Below are positions 1-6,924 of a stretch of 21,062 nt of DNA, one piece after another (the first letter of the stretch is position 1; every line of letters begins with the position of its first letter). Position numbers and translations under genes: made by a program. The notes beneath the pieces are model-generated. The model was not told where the DNA came from, did not search any database, and worked only from the letters and a program-made list of their open reading frames with translations. The stretch covers positions 1 to 21,062 of the forward strand of contig CAYXOX010000042.1 of assembly GCA_964466745.1 (NCBI GenBank), read 5' to 3'. The DNA comes from CAYXOX01 sp964466745 (GTDB lineage: Bacteria; Pseudomonadota; Alphaproteobacteria; Rhodobacterales; Rhodobacteraceae).

Positions 1-1123
1 CGTCCCCTTCCACACCCAACTCGCGCACCCAGAACTCCACTTCCTGGTCGGTCAGGCCGGAGTATTTCTCGTCGGGCTCCTGCACATCGATGTCCTCGTC
101 GCCGCGCAGCAGACGCCGCCGTTTCTCGTTCGCGTGTTCCTCGTCGATCTCGGTGATGAACATGTTCTCGCGGTACTTGTCCCAGTGCCCGGACGCCTCC
201 CAGAGCTTGCGGTCCACGACCTGCGGGGTCCTGATCTCCTGGTAGCCGGCGCGCGTGAGCTTGCGGCGCATGTAGTCCTCGAGAACGCGGTAGACAGTCC
301 AGCCGTTCGGGTGCCAGAACACCATGCCCGGCGCCTCCTCCTGGAAATGGAACAGTTCCATTTCCCGGCCGAGCCGGCGGTGGTCGCGTTTCTCGGCCTC
401 CTCGAGGAAGGTCAGGTAATCCTTGAGCTGCTGGCGGTTCTGGAAACCCACGCCGTAGATGCGCTGCAGCATCGGACGGCTGGAATCGCCGCGCCAGTAG
501 GCGCCGGCGACGCTCATCAGCTTGAAGGCGTCGGCCGGCACCTGGCCGGTGTGCTGCAGATGGGGGCCGCGGCACAGATCCTGCCAGTGGCCGTGCCAGT
601 ACATCCGGATCGGCTCGCTGCCCGGGATCGCCTCGATCAGCTCCACCTTGTAGGGCTCGCCGTTCGCCTCGTAGAAGCGGATCGCGCGTTCGCGGTCCCA
701 GATTTCCGTGGTCACCGGATCGCGACGGTTGATGATCTCGCGCATCCTGGCCTCGATGGCGCCGAGATCCTCCGGGGTGAAAGGCTCGGTGCGGTCGAAG
801 TCGTAATACCAGCCGTTCTCGATGACGGGGCCGATCGTCACGCGGACGTCGGGCCAGATCTCCTGCACGGCGCGCGCCATGATGTGGGCGAGGTCGTGGC
901 GGATCAGCTCGAGCGCCTGCGCCTCGTCCTTCATCGTGTGGATCGCCAGCGAGGCGTCTGCCTCGATGGGCCACTGAAGGTCCCAGTGCCGCCCGTCCAC
1001 GGTTGCCGAGATCGCCTTCCTGGCGAGCGAGGTGGAGATATCGGCCGCGACATCCGCCGGGGTCACCCCCGCCGGGTAGCCACGGTGCGATCCATCGGGA
1101 AGGGTGAGGGTAATGTCGGCCAT
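1..1123 (-). CDS. thrS: Threonyl-tRNA synthetase, N-terminal part (3' end outside window)
   Basis: Class II aminoacyl-tRNA synthetase that charges tRNA-Thr with threonine in the cytoplasm. Visible are the N-terminal TGS domain (ADITLTLPDGS, about residues 1-62), the editing domain with HDLAHIMARAV (HxxxH type, about 75-85) and the SAD region with YYDF and the Cys-His motif LCRGPHL. The catalytic domain begins at MELFHFQEEAPGMVFWHP and continues to GHWDKYRENMF near residue 321. The ATG at 1123 is chosen because MADITLTLPDG is the usual TGS start and AGGAGG lies at a good distance upstream. Odd point: after EEHANEKR the expected ALKPMNCP zinc-site motif does not follow; at least about 45 acidic, in-frame residues occupy the place up to the window edge. 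It is divergent from the hydrolase at 1374. Family assignment is secure; the insertion is unexplained. Confidence 0.97.
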   Translation of the reverse strand, partial: MADITLTLPDGSHRGYPAGVTPADVAADISTSLARKAISATVDGRHWDLQWPIEADASLAIHTMKDEAQALELIRHDLAHIMARAVQEIWPDVRVTIGPVIENGWYYDFDRTEPFTPEDLGAIEARMREIINRRDPVTTEIWDRERAIRFYEANGEPYKVELIEAIPGSEPIRMYWHGHWQDLCRGPHLQHTGQVPADAFKLMSVAGAYWRGDSSRPMLQRIYGVGFQNRQQLKDYLTFLEEAEKRDHRRLGREMELFHFQEEAPGMVFWHPNGWTVYRVLEDYMRRKLTRAGYQEIRTPQVVDRKLWEASGHWDKYRENMFITEIDEEHANEKRRRLLRGDEDIDVQEPDEKYSGLTDQEVEFWVRELGVEGD

Positions 1124-1182
1124 TTGCCGGTCCTCCTCGTCGGTCTGGCGCCTACGGAACGCCCGGTTGCGGGTCGGCGCCG

Positions 1183-1211
1183 GTGATGGGCGAGCACGGC
1201 GGGCTTGTCAA
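1183..1211 (-). promoter_or_regulatory. Candidate thrS promoter
   Basis: On the minus strand a perfect TTGACA (1206-1211) is followed after 17 bases by CATCAC (1183-1188), a poor -10 matching three of six consensus bases. Initiation would fall about 50 bases upstream of the thrS start codon. The position fits and the -35 is perfect, but the -10 is weak, so this is a candidate only. Confidence 0.35.
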
Positions 1212-1222
1212 CGCGCCCATTC

Positions 1223-1250
1223 TCATCTTGGCTCAAATACTCATCCGGCG
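1223..1250 (-). repeat. Intergenic repeat element, copy A
   Basis: Read on the minus strand this stretch contains CCGGATGAGTATTT, three bases, then GCCAAGATGA. Copy B at 4647-4676 on the plus strand has CCGGCGGGAGTATTT, three bases, then GCCAAGATGA. The shared core is GAGTATTT, a three-base spacer of different sequence, and GCCAAGATGA. Copy A lies in the 250-bp gap between thrS and the divergent hydrolase, just upstream of the candidate thrS -35. From memory, similar short elements recur between genes in Rhodobacteraceae genomes; I cannot verify this here and know no accepted name or function. Confidence 0.6.
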
Positions 1251-1373
1251 TGACGGCACGGTCGGGCGGGCGCGCCGGTGCGGCGCGCAGCGGGCCCCCG
1301 CGGCGGCCCTCGGCGAGCGGCCTTGCCAAGGCCGGGCGCGCTTGGTTTGAGTGGGGCAGAGCCGGAGGCCGCA

Positions 1374-2183
1374 GTGACCGCGCAGTATCTCGACACGCCC
1401 CAGGGGCGCCGCATCGCTTACCATGCCACGCCCGCGACGGCGCCGGGCACGGGGCCGGGCGTGGTCTTTCTGGGCGGGCTGCGCTCCGACATGGGCGGCA
1501 CCAAGGCGGTGTTCCTGGAGGATTGGGCACGCCGGACCGGACGTGCCTTCCTGCGGTTCGACTACTCCGGCCATGGCGAGTCCTCGGGCCGTTTCGAGGA
1601 CGGCGCGGTGGGCGACTGGGCTGAAGACGCCGCCGCGGCGCTGGGCGCCCTCACCGCGGGGCCGCAGATCCTTGTCGGCTCCTCCCTGGGCGGCTGGATC
1701 GCCCTCCTCCTCGCCCGATCCGGGGCGGTCCCGGTGGCGGGGCTCGTCACCGTCGCCGCCGCGCCCGACTTCACCGAGGACAGCATGTGGACCGGGTTCA
1801 CCGAGGCGCAGCGCCGGGCGCTCGCGGCGGAGGGCCATGTCCTGCTGCCGTCGGACTACGGCGCGCCCTACCACGTCTCGCGCCGCCTGATCGAGGACGG
1901 GCGCAGCCACCTGGTGCTCCGCGCTCCGCTCGCCCTTCCGTTCCCCGTGCGCTTCCTGCAGGGCACCGCCGACCGCGACGTGGCGACTTCGGTCGCCCTG
2001 CGGCTCCTCGACCATGCCGAAGGCCCGGACCTGCGCCTGACGCTCGTGAAGGGCGCCGACCATCGCTTTTCCAGCCCCGGCTGCCTCGTACTGATCGCGG
2101 AGGCGGTGGAGGATGTATCCGATGCCGCTCGCGCCGCCGCGGCGGGGGAGGGCGCCGGCGACGGCCACCCGTTGACAGGGTAG
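1374..2183 (+). CDS. Alpha/beta hydrolase, ABHD10-like / serine hydrolase
   Basis: Soluble alpha/beta-fold hydrolase of 269 residues. The GTG start at 1374 is preferred over an upstream ATG at 1278: homology-like sequence begins at VTAQYLDTPQGRRIAYH, GGAG lies just upstream, and the upstream residues look like read-through of intergenic DNA. The catalytic apparatus is complete: GSSLGG places the nucleophile at Ser104, GTADRDV gives the acid (Asp200) and GADHRFS gives His230. FLGGLRSDMGGTKA near residue 32 and RFDYSGHGES near 61 match the small ABHD10-like esterase/thioesterase group. It lies nine bases upstream of a second hydrolase and is probably cotranscribed with it. The substrate is unknown; an ester or acyl-thioester is likely from the family. 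Confidence 0.88.
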   Translation: MTAQYLDTPQGRRIAYHATPATAPGTGPGVVFLGGLRSDMGGTKAVFLEDWARRTGRAFLRFDYSGHGESSGRFEDGAVGDWAEDAAAALGALTAGPQILVGSSLGGWIALLLARSGAVPVAGLVTVAAAPDFTEDSMWTGFTEAQRRALAAEGHVLLPSDYGAPYHVSRRLIEDGRSHLVLRAPLALPFPVRFLQGTADRDVATSVALRLLDHAEGPDLRLTLVKGADHRFSSPGCLVLIAEAVEDVSDAARAAAAGEGAGDGHPLTG

Positions 2184-2192
2184 GCGAGACCG

Positions 2193-3206
2193 GTGCGGAG
2201 GCACGCGCCGCGGAGCGTTGGACTGCGTCTTGCGAGGCGGAGCGCTGCGCGGGCGGCAATCGCGGGGAGCGTCGCGCTCCTGCTCGTGTTGGCGGTGATT
2301 GCCGCGAACCGTCCGGCTTCGCCTGCGCTTCGGCTCCCACCCGCCGTGCCGGAAGACGACCCGGCGGAGTACCTTGCAGCCCGCGAGGCAGCCTTCGAAG
2401 ATCTCGTTCCGGGCACGGAAAAGCGTATCGTCTGGCACGGCGCAGCCGGTACCCGCACTGCCACGGCCGTGGTCTACATCCACGGCTTCTCGGGCAGTTC
2501 GGAGGAGTTGCGGCCGGTTCCGGACCTCGTGGCAGCCGGGCTGGGCGCGAATATCGTATTCACGCGGCTGCGCGGCCACGGGCGCACCGGCCCCGCAATG
2601 GCGGAGGCGAGTCTGGATGCCTGGCTGGCCGATGTCGCCGAGGCCCTCGCCGTCGCGCGGGCGGTGGGCGAGGGCACGCTGGTGCTGGCCACATCGACCG
2701 GCGCAACGCTCGCGGCACTGGCATTGCTCGACGATGCCCTTGCCGAGGGGGTCGAGGGGCTTGTTCTCGTCTCGCCGAACTTCGAGGTCGCGCGGCGCGG
2801 CGCCGGCCTGCTCGATCTTCCGGGCGTCGCGTGGTGGGGGCCGTGGATCGCCGGTCCGGAGCTTGGCTTCACGCCCGTGAGCCCGGCGCAGGCGACCTAC
2901 TGGACGGAGCGATACCCCTTCGCCGCGGTCCTCCCCATGGCCGAAACGGTGGCGGCAGCGCGTCGCGCCGGCTTCGAGGCCGCCCGGGTGCCGGCATTCT
3001 TCATCTTTTCCGATGCCGATCGCGTCGTCCGTGCCGGTGCCACGCGTGACGTCATGGCGCGCTGGGGCGCACCGGCGGCCGGCCTCGCCCTCGCACCGGG
3101 GCCGGGGGTGGATGCCAACGCCCATGTGCTGGCCGGCGACATCCTCTCGCCGGCGCTGACCGCGCCGGTGGTCACGGCGATCCTCGAATGGTTCCGCTCA
3201 CTCTGA
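2193..3206 (+). CDS. Membrane-anchored alpha/beta hydrolase (carboxylesterase/lipase-like)
   Basis: A 337-residue alpha/beta hydrolase starting at GTG 2193, nine bases after the preceding hydrolase. Residues 1-40 are Arg-rich and then hydrophobic (IAGSVALLLVLAVIAA), which looks like an uncleaved N-terminal membrane anchor, with the enzyme domain probably periplasmic. YIHGFSGSS (about 95-103) is the oxyanion-hole strand and FTRLRGHGRT the next loop. The nucleophile elbow is ATSTG with Ser168, so alanine replaces the first glycine of GxSxG, as in some lipases. The acid is probably Asp276 (SDADRVV) and the base His311 (NAHVLAGD). It probably forms a two-gene unit with the upstream hydrolase. Substrate not identifiable; a monoacylglycerol-lipase-like or carboxylesterase role is an inference. 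Confidence 0.85.
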   Translation: MRRHAPRSVGLRLARRSAARAAIAGSVALLLVLAVIAANRPASPALRLPPAVPEDDPAEYLAAREAAFEDLVPGTEKRIVWHGAAGTRTATAVVYIHGFSGSSEELRPVPDLVAAGLGANIVFTRLRGHGRTGPAMAEASLDAWLADVAEALAVARAVGEGTLVLATSTGATLAALALLDDALAEGVEGLVLVSPNFEVARRGAGLLDLPGVAWWGPWIAGPELGFTPVSPAQATYWTERYPFAAVLPMAETVAAARRAGFEAARVPAFFIFSDADRVVRAGATRDVMARWGAPAAGLALAPGPGVDANAHVLAGDILSPALTAPVVTAILEWFRSL

Positions 3207-3229
3207 GCGCAATGGCCCCGCGCGCCCCT

Positions 3230-3243
3230 TGCATCCGTATGCA
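3230..3243. promoter_or_regulatory. LacI-family-type operator palindrome upstream of hisD-like operon
   Basis: TGCATCCGTATGCA: perfect 5-base arms (TGCAT / ATGCA) around a four-base centre C-CG-T. An even-length palindrome with central CG is the usual design of LacI-family operators. It lies 57 bases upstream of the dehydrogenase start codon in a 94-bp gap. A LacI-family regulator is the third gene of the unit it would control, which suggests autoregulation. Binding is an inference from architecture and position. Confidence 0.5.
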
Positions 3244-3300
3244 TTTTCCGTGAGACCGTGCTGGGGACGCCGAAGTGGACAGGCGGGAGGGGGAGCGACC

Positions 3301-4626
3301 ATGGCCGAGTATCTCAAGCGCGGCAAACCGCCATCCGAGCGCGAGGCGGACAATGCCGGCGTCCGCGCCACGGTCGAGTCGATCCTCGCCGACATCGCCG
3401 CACGAGGCGATGCGGCCGTGCGCGAGCTCAGCGCGAGATATGACGGCTTTGCGCCGCCCGCGTTCCGGCTGACGCCCTCCGAGATCACCGCGGCGATGCA
3501 GAAGGTCTCGGACCGCGACATGGCCGACATCCGCTTCGCGCAGGAGCAGATCCGCCGCTTCGCCGAGGTGCAGAAGGCGTCGATGCAGGATGTGGAGGTC
3601 GAGACGCTGCCCGGGGTGATCCTCGGGCACCGCAACATCCCGGTGAATTCGGTGGGCTGCTACGTGCCCGGCGGAAAGTTTCCCATGGTGGCGTCGGCCC
3701 ACATGAGCGTGCTGACGGCGAAGGTTGCCGGCGTCAGGCGCATCGTGGCCTCGGCGCCGCCCGTGGACGGAGCGCCGCACCCGGCCATCGTCGCGGCGAT
3801 GCACGAGGGCGGGGCCGACGAGATCCTGGTGCTGGGCGGCGTGCAGGCCATCGGCGCCATGGCGCTGGGCACCGAGACCCTCGCTCCGGTGGACATGCTT
3901 GTGGGGCCCGGTAACGCCTATGTGGCCGAGGCCAAGCGGCAGCTTTTCGGGCGCGTGGGCATCGATCTTCTGGCCGGGCCCACCGAGACCTGCGTGATCG
4001 CCGACGACACTGTGGACAGCGAGCTGGTGGCGACGGACCTTCTGGGCCAGGCCGAGCACGGCTACAACTCCCCCGCGGTGCTGATCACGACCTCGCGTCG
4101 CCTCGCACAGGAGACCATGGCGGAGATCGACCGCCTTCTCGAGATCCTGCCCACCGCCGAAACCGCGCGTGCAAGCTGGCGCGACTACGGCGAGATCATC
4201 CTCTGCGCGGACCACGACGAGATGCTGAGGGTTTCGGAGGAGCTGGCCAGCGAGCACGTGCAGGTGATGACCGACCGCGACGACTGGTATCTTGCGAACA
4301 TGACTGCCTACGGGGCCCTGTTCCTCGGGCCCCGCACGAACGTTGCCAACGGCGACAAGGTGATCGGCACCAACCACACCCTTCCGACCCGGCGCGCCGG
4401 CCGCTACACCGGCGGGCTCTGGGTCGGCAAGTTTCTCAAGACACACAGCTATCAGAGGGTGCTCACCGACGAGGCGGCGGCCCTCGTGGGCGCCTACGGC
4501 TCGCGACTGTGCATGCTGGAAGGATTCGTGGGCCACGCCGAACAGTGCAACCTCCGCGTGCGACGCTACGGCGGTGCAAATGTCCCCTACGGCGCGGCCG
4601 CGCCCAACCGCAAGGCGGGGGAATAG
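3301..4626 (+). CDS. hisD: Histidinol dehydrogenase family protein, probably HpsN-like (sulfopropanediol dehydrogenase type)
   Basis: A 441-residue NAD-dependent four-electron alcohol dehydrogenase of the HisD fold. ATG 3301 follows a strong purine-rich site (GGGAGGGGGAG). Residues matching the HisD zinc ligands and catalytic pair are present: Gln250 and His253 (GQAEHG), Glu318-His319 (ASEHVQ), Asp352 (NGDKV) and His412 (VGHAEQC). GCYVPGGKFPM, VGPGNAYVAEAK and LLAGPTET are family hallmarks. The C-terminal part reads GTNHTLPTRRAGRYTGGLWVGKF, unlike the GxxHVLPT stretch of biosynthetic HisD and more like HpsN, which oxidises 2,3-dihydroxypropane-1-sulfonate to sulfolactate. The partners are an SDR and a LacI regulator, with no his genes in sight, so histidine synthesis is unlikely. 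The exact substrate is not proven by sequence. Confidence 0.92.
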   Translation: MAEYLKRGKPPSEREADNAGVRATVESILADIAARGDAAVRELSARYDGFAPPAFRLTPSEITAAMQKVSDRDMADIRFAQEQIRRFAEVQKASMQDVEVETLPGVILGHRNIPVNSVGCYVPGGKFPMVASAHMSVLTAKVAGVRRIVASAPPVDGAPHPAIVAAMHEGGADEILVLGGVQAIGAMALGTETLAPVDMLVGPGNAYVAEAKRQLFGRVGIDLLAGPTETCVIADDTVDSELVATDLLGQAEHGYNSPAVLITTSRRLAQETMAEIDRLLEILPTAETARASWRDYGEIILCADHDEMLRVSEELASEHVQVMTDRDDWYLANMTAYGALFLGPRTNVANGDKVIGTNHTLPTRRAGRYTGGLWVGKFLKTHSYQRVLTDEAAALVGAYGSRLCMLEGFVGHAEQCNLRVRRYGGANVPYGAAAPNRKAGE

Positions 4627-4932
4627 GATGCCCGCGGCGGGACCGCCTCCGGCGGGAGTATTTCTTGCCAAGATGAAGGGGGGAGCCGCCTCGGAGGGTG
4701 CGGCGCCGGGCACGTACGGCATGCGGACGTCCCGGGCGCGGCCCGGGCGCGGGCCGTGCCCCGCGGGGCGCCGGCCCCGGTGGAGTGGACGGGGAGAGAC
4801 CGGCGCCGATTTGCCCTGCCATGCCATGCCGGGTGCGAAGCGTGCGGGCGGTGCGTGCGGCCGGGTTCGCCGCCGGTCGGTGCGGTGCGCCTCGCACGCG
4901 GCGGGCCCGCGCCCGGGGCAGGGCGTTGCGCC
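4627..4932. other. 306-bp gap between hisD-like gene and SDR
   Basis: No convincing gene is visible here. Open frames across it (for example a continuous plus-strand frame from 4756 into the SDR) are Arg/Gly/Pro-rich, as expected for high-GC non-coding DNA. The left end holds repeat copy B, which includes a small hairpin. The remainder is GC-rich and I see no clear promoter, terminator or structured RNA. The gap is long for two genes presumed to share a pathway, so a separate promoter for the SDR-lacI pair cannot be excluded. Confidence 0.5.
4647..4676 (+). repeat. Intergenic repeat element, copy B
   Basis: Begins about 20 bases after the hisD-like stop codon. It carries CCGGCGGGAGTATTT, three bases, then GCCAAGATGA, matching copy A at 1223-1250 in the GAGTATTT and GCCAAGATGA blocks. 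A short hairpin, CCGCC (4643-4647) / GGCGG (4651-4655) with a three-base loop, immediately precedes the GAGTATTT block. Its position after a stop codon would suit a 3'-end processing or termination element; function unknown. Confidence 0.6.
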
Positions 4933-5694
4933 GTGAGCCTTCCGAGTACACCGTCGTTCCGGCTCGACGGCCGTCGCGCCCTCGTGACCGGCGCCTCCGG
5001 GGGCATCGGTCTTGCCTGCGCCGCGGCCCTGGCCGAGGCCGGCGCCGATGTCACGCTCGCAGCCCGCTCGCCGGAGCCGCTCGAGGCGGCGGCGGCTTCA
5101 CTCGTGACGGCGGGACGTTCGGCGCGCGCCGCCCCTCTCGACGTGACCGATCTCGATGCCCTGGGCGGCTTCTTCGCCGAACACCCGCCCTTCGACATCC
5201 TGTGCAACTCCGCGGGAATCGCCCGGCACGGGCCCGCGCTCGAGACCCGCTCGGAGGATTTCGATGCGGTGGCTGCGGTGAACCTTCGGGCGGCCTATTT
5301 CCTGGCGCGCGAGGCGGCGCGGGGCATGGCCGGCCTCGGGGGCGGCGCGATCATCCAGGTCTCGAGCCAGATGGGTCACGTGGGCGGGCCCGACCGCGCC
5401 GTCTACTGCGCGACCAAGCACGGCGTGGAGGGCATGACGAGGGCCATGGCGATCGAGTGGGGCGCCATGGGGATTCGCGTCAACACCGTCTGCCCGACGT
5501 TCATCCGCACCCCGCTGACCGAGCCGACGCTGCAAGACCCGGAAAAGCGGGCCTGGATCGAGGGGAAGATCAGGCTGGGCCGGCTGGGCGAGGTGGAAGA
5601 CGTCATGGGCGCCGTCGTCTTTCTCGCCTCCGACGCCGCGGCGATGATCACCGGCACGTCGCTCCTCGTCGACGGTGGCTGGACGGCCGGGTGA
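4933..5694 (+). CDS. Short-chain dehydrogenase/reductase (SDR)
   Basis: A 253-residue classical SDR that oxidises or reduces an alcohol/ketone with NAD(P). TGASGGIG (19-26) is the dinucleotide loop. CNSAG (91-95) stands where NNAG is usual. The catalytic residues are Ser145 (QVSSQM), Tyr158 and Lys162 (YCATK). The C-terminal GTSLLVDGGW is typical. The start is set at GTG 4933 because VSLPSTPSFRLDGRRALVTG fits the usual N-terminus; the in-frame extension back to ATG 4756 looks like non-coding DNA. AARS after the second beta strand gives no strong pointer to NAD or NADP. It overlaps the lacI gene by four bases (GTGA), indicating translational coupling. With the HisD-like enzyme upstream it probably handles a related polyol or sulfonate intermediate (compare HpsO/HpsP); the substrate is inferred only. 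Confidence 0.9.
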   Translation: MSLPSTPSFRLDGRRALVTGASGGIGLACAAALAEAGADVTLAARSPEPLEAAAASLVTAGRSARAAPLDVTDLDALGGFFAEHPPFDILCNSAGIARHGPALETRSEDFDAVAAVNLRAAYFLAREAARGMAGLGGGAIIQVSSQMGHVGGPDRAVYCATKHGVEGMTRAMAIEWGAMGIRVNTVCPTFIRTPLTEPTLQDPEKRAWIEGKIRLGRLGEVEDVMGAVVFLASDAAAMITGTSLLVDGGWTAG

Positions 5695-6701
5695 AGCCGC
5701 GCGTCACCTCCCAGGACGTCGCTCGGCGCGCGGGGGTGAGCCAGTCCGCGGTGAGCCGGGTGTTTTCCGGTGCCTCGGCCTCGAAGGCCACCATTGCCAG
5801 GGTCCGTGCGGCGGCGGCGGAGCTCGGATACCGCCCCAACGTGCTTGCGCGCTCGCTCATCACCGGCCGCTCGCGGATCGTGGGGCTCGTCGTCGCCCAT
5901 CTCGACAACCAGTTCTACCCGGATGCCCTCGCACGCTTCTCCGAGGCGCTGCAGGCGCGCGGCTACCATATCCTCGTCTTTCTCGCGGCGGATGCCGGGG
6001 CGGGTACCGAGGCGGTGATCGAGGAGCTGCTCGACTACCAGGTCGACGGCATCGTGCTCGCCTCGGTGAGCATGTCGGACGATCTTGCCGCGCGCTGCGA
6101 GGCCGCTGGCATTCCGGTGGTGCTCTTCAACCGCGGGCAGAACGATGCGCGCTTCAGCGAGGTCACCTCAGACAATTTCTCCGGTGCTGCGCGGGTTGCG
6201 GCCTTCCTCGCTGCCGGAGGGCACCGGCGGATCGCCCATGTCGCGGGCTGGCTCGGCGCCTCCACCGGGCGGGACCGGCTTGCGGGCTTCCGCGCGGGCC
6301 TCGATGAGGCGGGCTGCGATCTGCTCGGGGTGGAGGCCGGGAACTACCGGCGCGACGCCGCGGCCGATGCCGCCGAGCGCCTGCTCGAGACGGTGGCGCC
6401 CGATGCGATCTTCGTGGGCAACGACCACATGGCCTTCGCGGTGCTCGACCGGCTGCGCCACGACATGGGCCTGCGAGTGCCGGGCGACGTATCGGTCGTG
6501 GGCTACGACGACGTTCCGATGGCGGCCTGGCCGGCATACGGGCTCACGACCGTACGCCAGCCCTCCGGTCGCATGGTGGAGTGCGCCGTGGAGGTCTTGC
6601 TGGGCCGCATCGAGAACCCCGGGCAGCCGCCGCAGAGGATCGCCATCGAGGGCGAACTGATCGTGCGCGGCTCGGCGCGCGTGCCCCCCCGACGGGCTTG
6701 A
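5691..6701 (+). CDS. LacI-family transcriptional regulator
   Basis: A 336-residue regulator starting at GTG 5691, which overlaps the SDR stop (GTGA). The N-terminal helix-turn-helix is at residues 6-25 (TSQDVARRAGVSQSAVSRVF), followed by GYRPNVLARSLITGRS, the hinge helix that inserts into the operator centre. The periplasmic-binding-protein-like effector domain fills the rest: IVGLVVAHLDNQFYP, VDGIVLAS, DAIFVGNDHMAFAVLDRLR and VSVVGYDDVPMAAW are recognisable blocks. It probably represses the hisD-SDR-lacI unit through the palindrome at 3230-3243, with an intermediate of the pathway as ligand. Whether it also controls the dipeptidase downstream is unknown; no second copy of the palindrome is seen there. 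Confidence 0.93.
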   Translation: MKPRVTSQDVARRAGVSQSAVSRVFSGASASKATIARVRAAAAELGYRPNVLARSLITGRSRIVGLVVAHLDNQFYPDALARFSEALQARGYHILVFLAADAGAGTEAVIEELLDYQVDGIVLASVSMSDDLAARCEAAGIPVVLFNRGQNDARFSEVTSDNFSGAARVAAFLAAGGHRRIAHVAGWLGASTGRDRLAGFRAGLDEAGCDLLGVEAGNYRRDAAADAAERLLETVAPDAIFVGNDHMAFAVLDRLRHDMGLRVPGDVSVVGYDDVPMAAWPAYGLTTVRQPSGRMVECAVEVLLGRIENPGQPPQRIAIEGELIVRGSARVPPRRA

Positions 6702-6820
6702 GCGCCGGCGGCGGGAGCGGGCGCCTGCCGGGCATGACATCGCGATCGCCGCCGGGTGCCGGCCGGTGCACGGTGAGGGGCGCGCGGCAGGGCACACTGC
6801 ACCGCGTTCCGGCCATCCCG

Positions 6821-6849
6821 TTGCCCGGGTTCGAAACGGCTTGCACAAT
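6821..6849 (+). promoter_or_regulatory. Candidate promoter of the dipeptidase gene
   Basis: TTGCCC (6821-6826), 17 bases, then CACAAT (6844-6849); each hexamer matches the sigma-70 consensus at four of six positions. Initiation would be about 70 bases upstream of the ATG at 6925, within the 223-bp gap after lacI. Consensus match and spacing are reasonable, but there is no independent support. Confidence 0.35.
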
Positions 6850-6924
6850 GAGTCCTTTCTCGCCGTAGTCTTGCCAGCCGGCTGCCGGAGTGCCCCGAGG
6901 TGCGGCGACACGAAGGAATGCGCC

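Noticed and set aside
60..71. GAGTATTTCTCG within thrS as a further copy of the intergenic repeat
   Set aside because: It lies in coding sequence, lacks the GCCAAGATGA block, and the same 12-mer at 10667-10678 in phaC simply encodes Glu-Tyr-Phe-Ser.
134..1186. Long plus-strand open frame antisense to thrS
   Set aside because: It mirrors thrS codons; the translation is Leu/Val/Arg-rich with no recognisable domain, while the minus-strand product is clearly ThrRS.
3301..4626. Annotation as the histidine-biosynthesis histidinol dehydrogenase
   Set aside because: The C-terminal substrate region differs from biosynthetic HisD and neighbours are an SDR and a LacI regulator rather than his genes; family membership is kept, pathway role is not.
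3172..4827. 551-codon minus-strand open frame across the hisD-like gene
   Set aside because: It is antisense to a gene with all catalytic residues; the His/Arg/Gly-rich translation is typical of shadow frames.
4756..4932. Possible 59-residue N-terminal extension of the SDR from ATG 4756
   Set aside because: The extension is Arg/Gly/Pro-rich and unlike SDR N-termini; GTG 4933 gives the usual length and opening.
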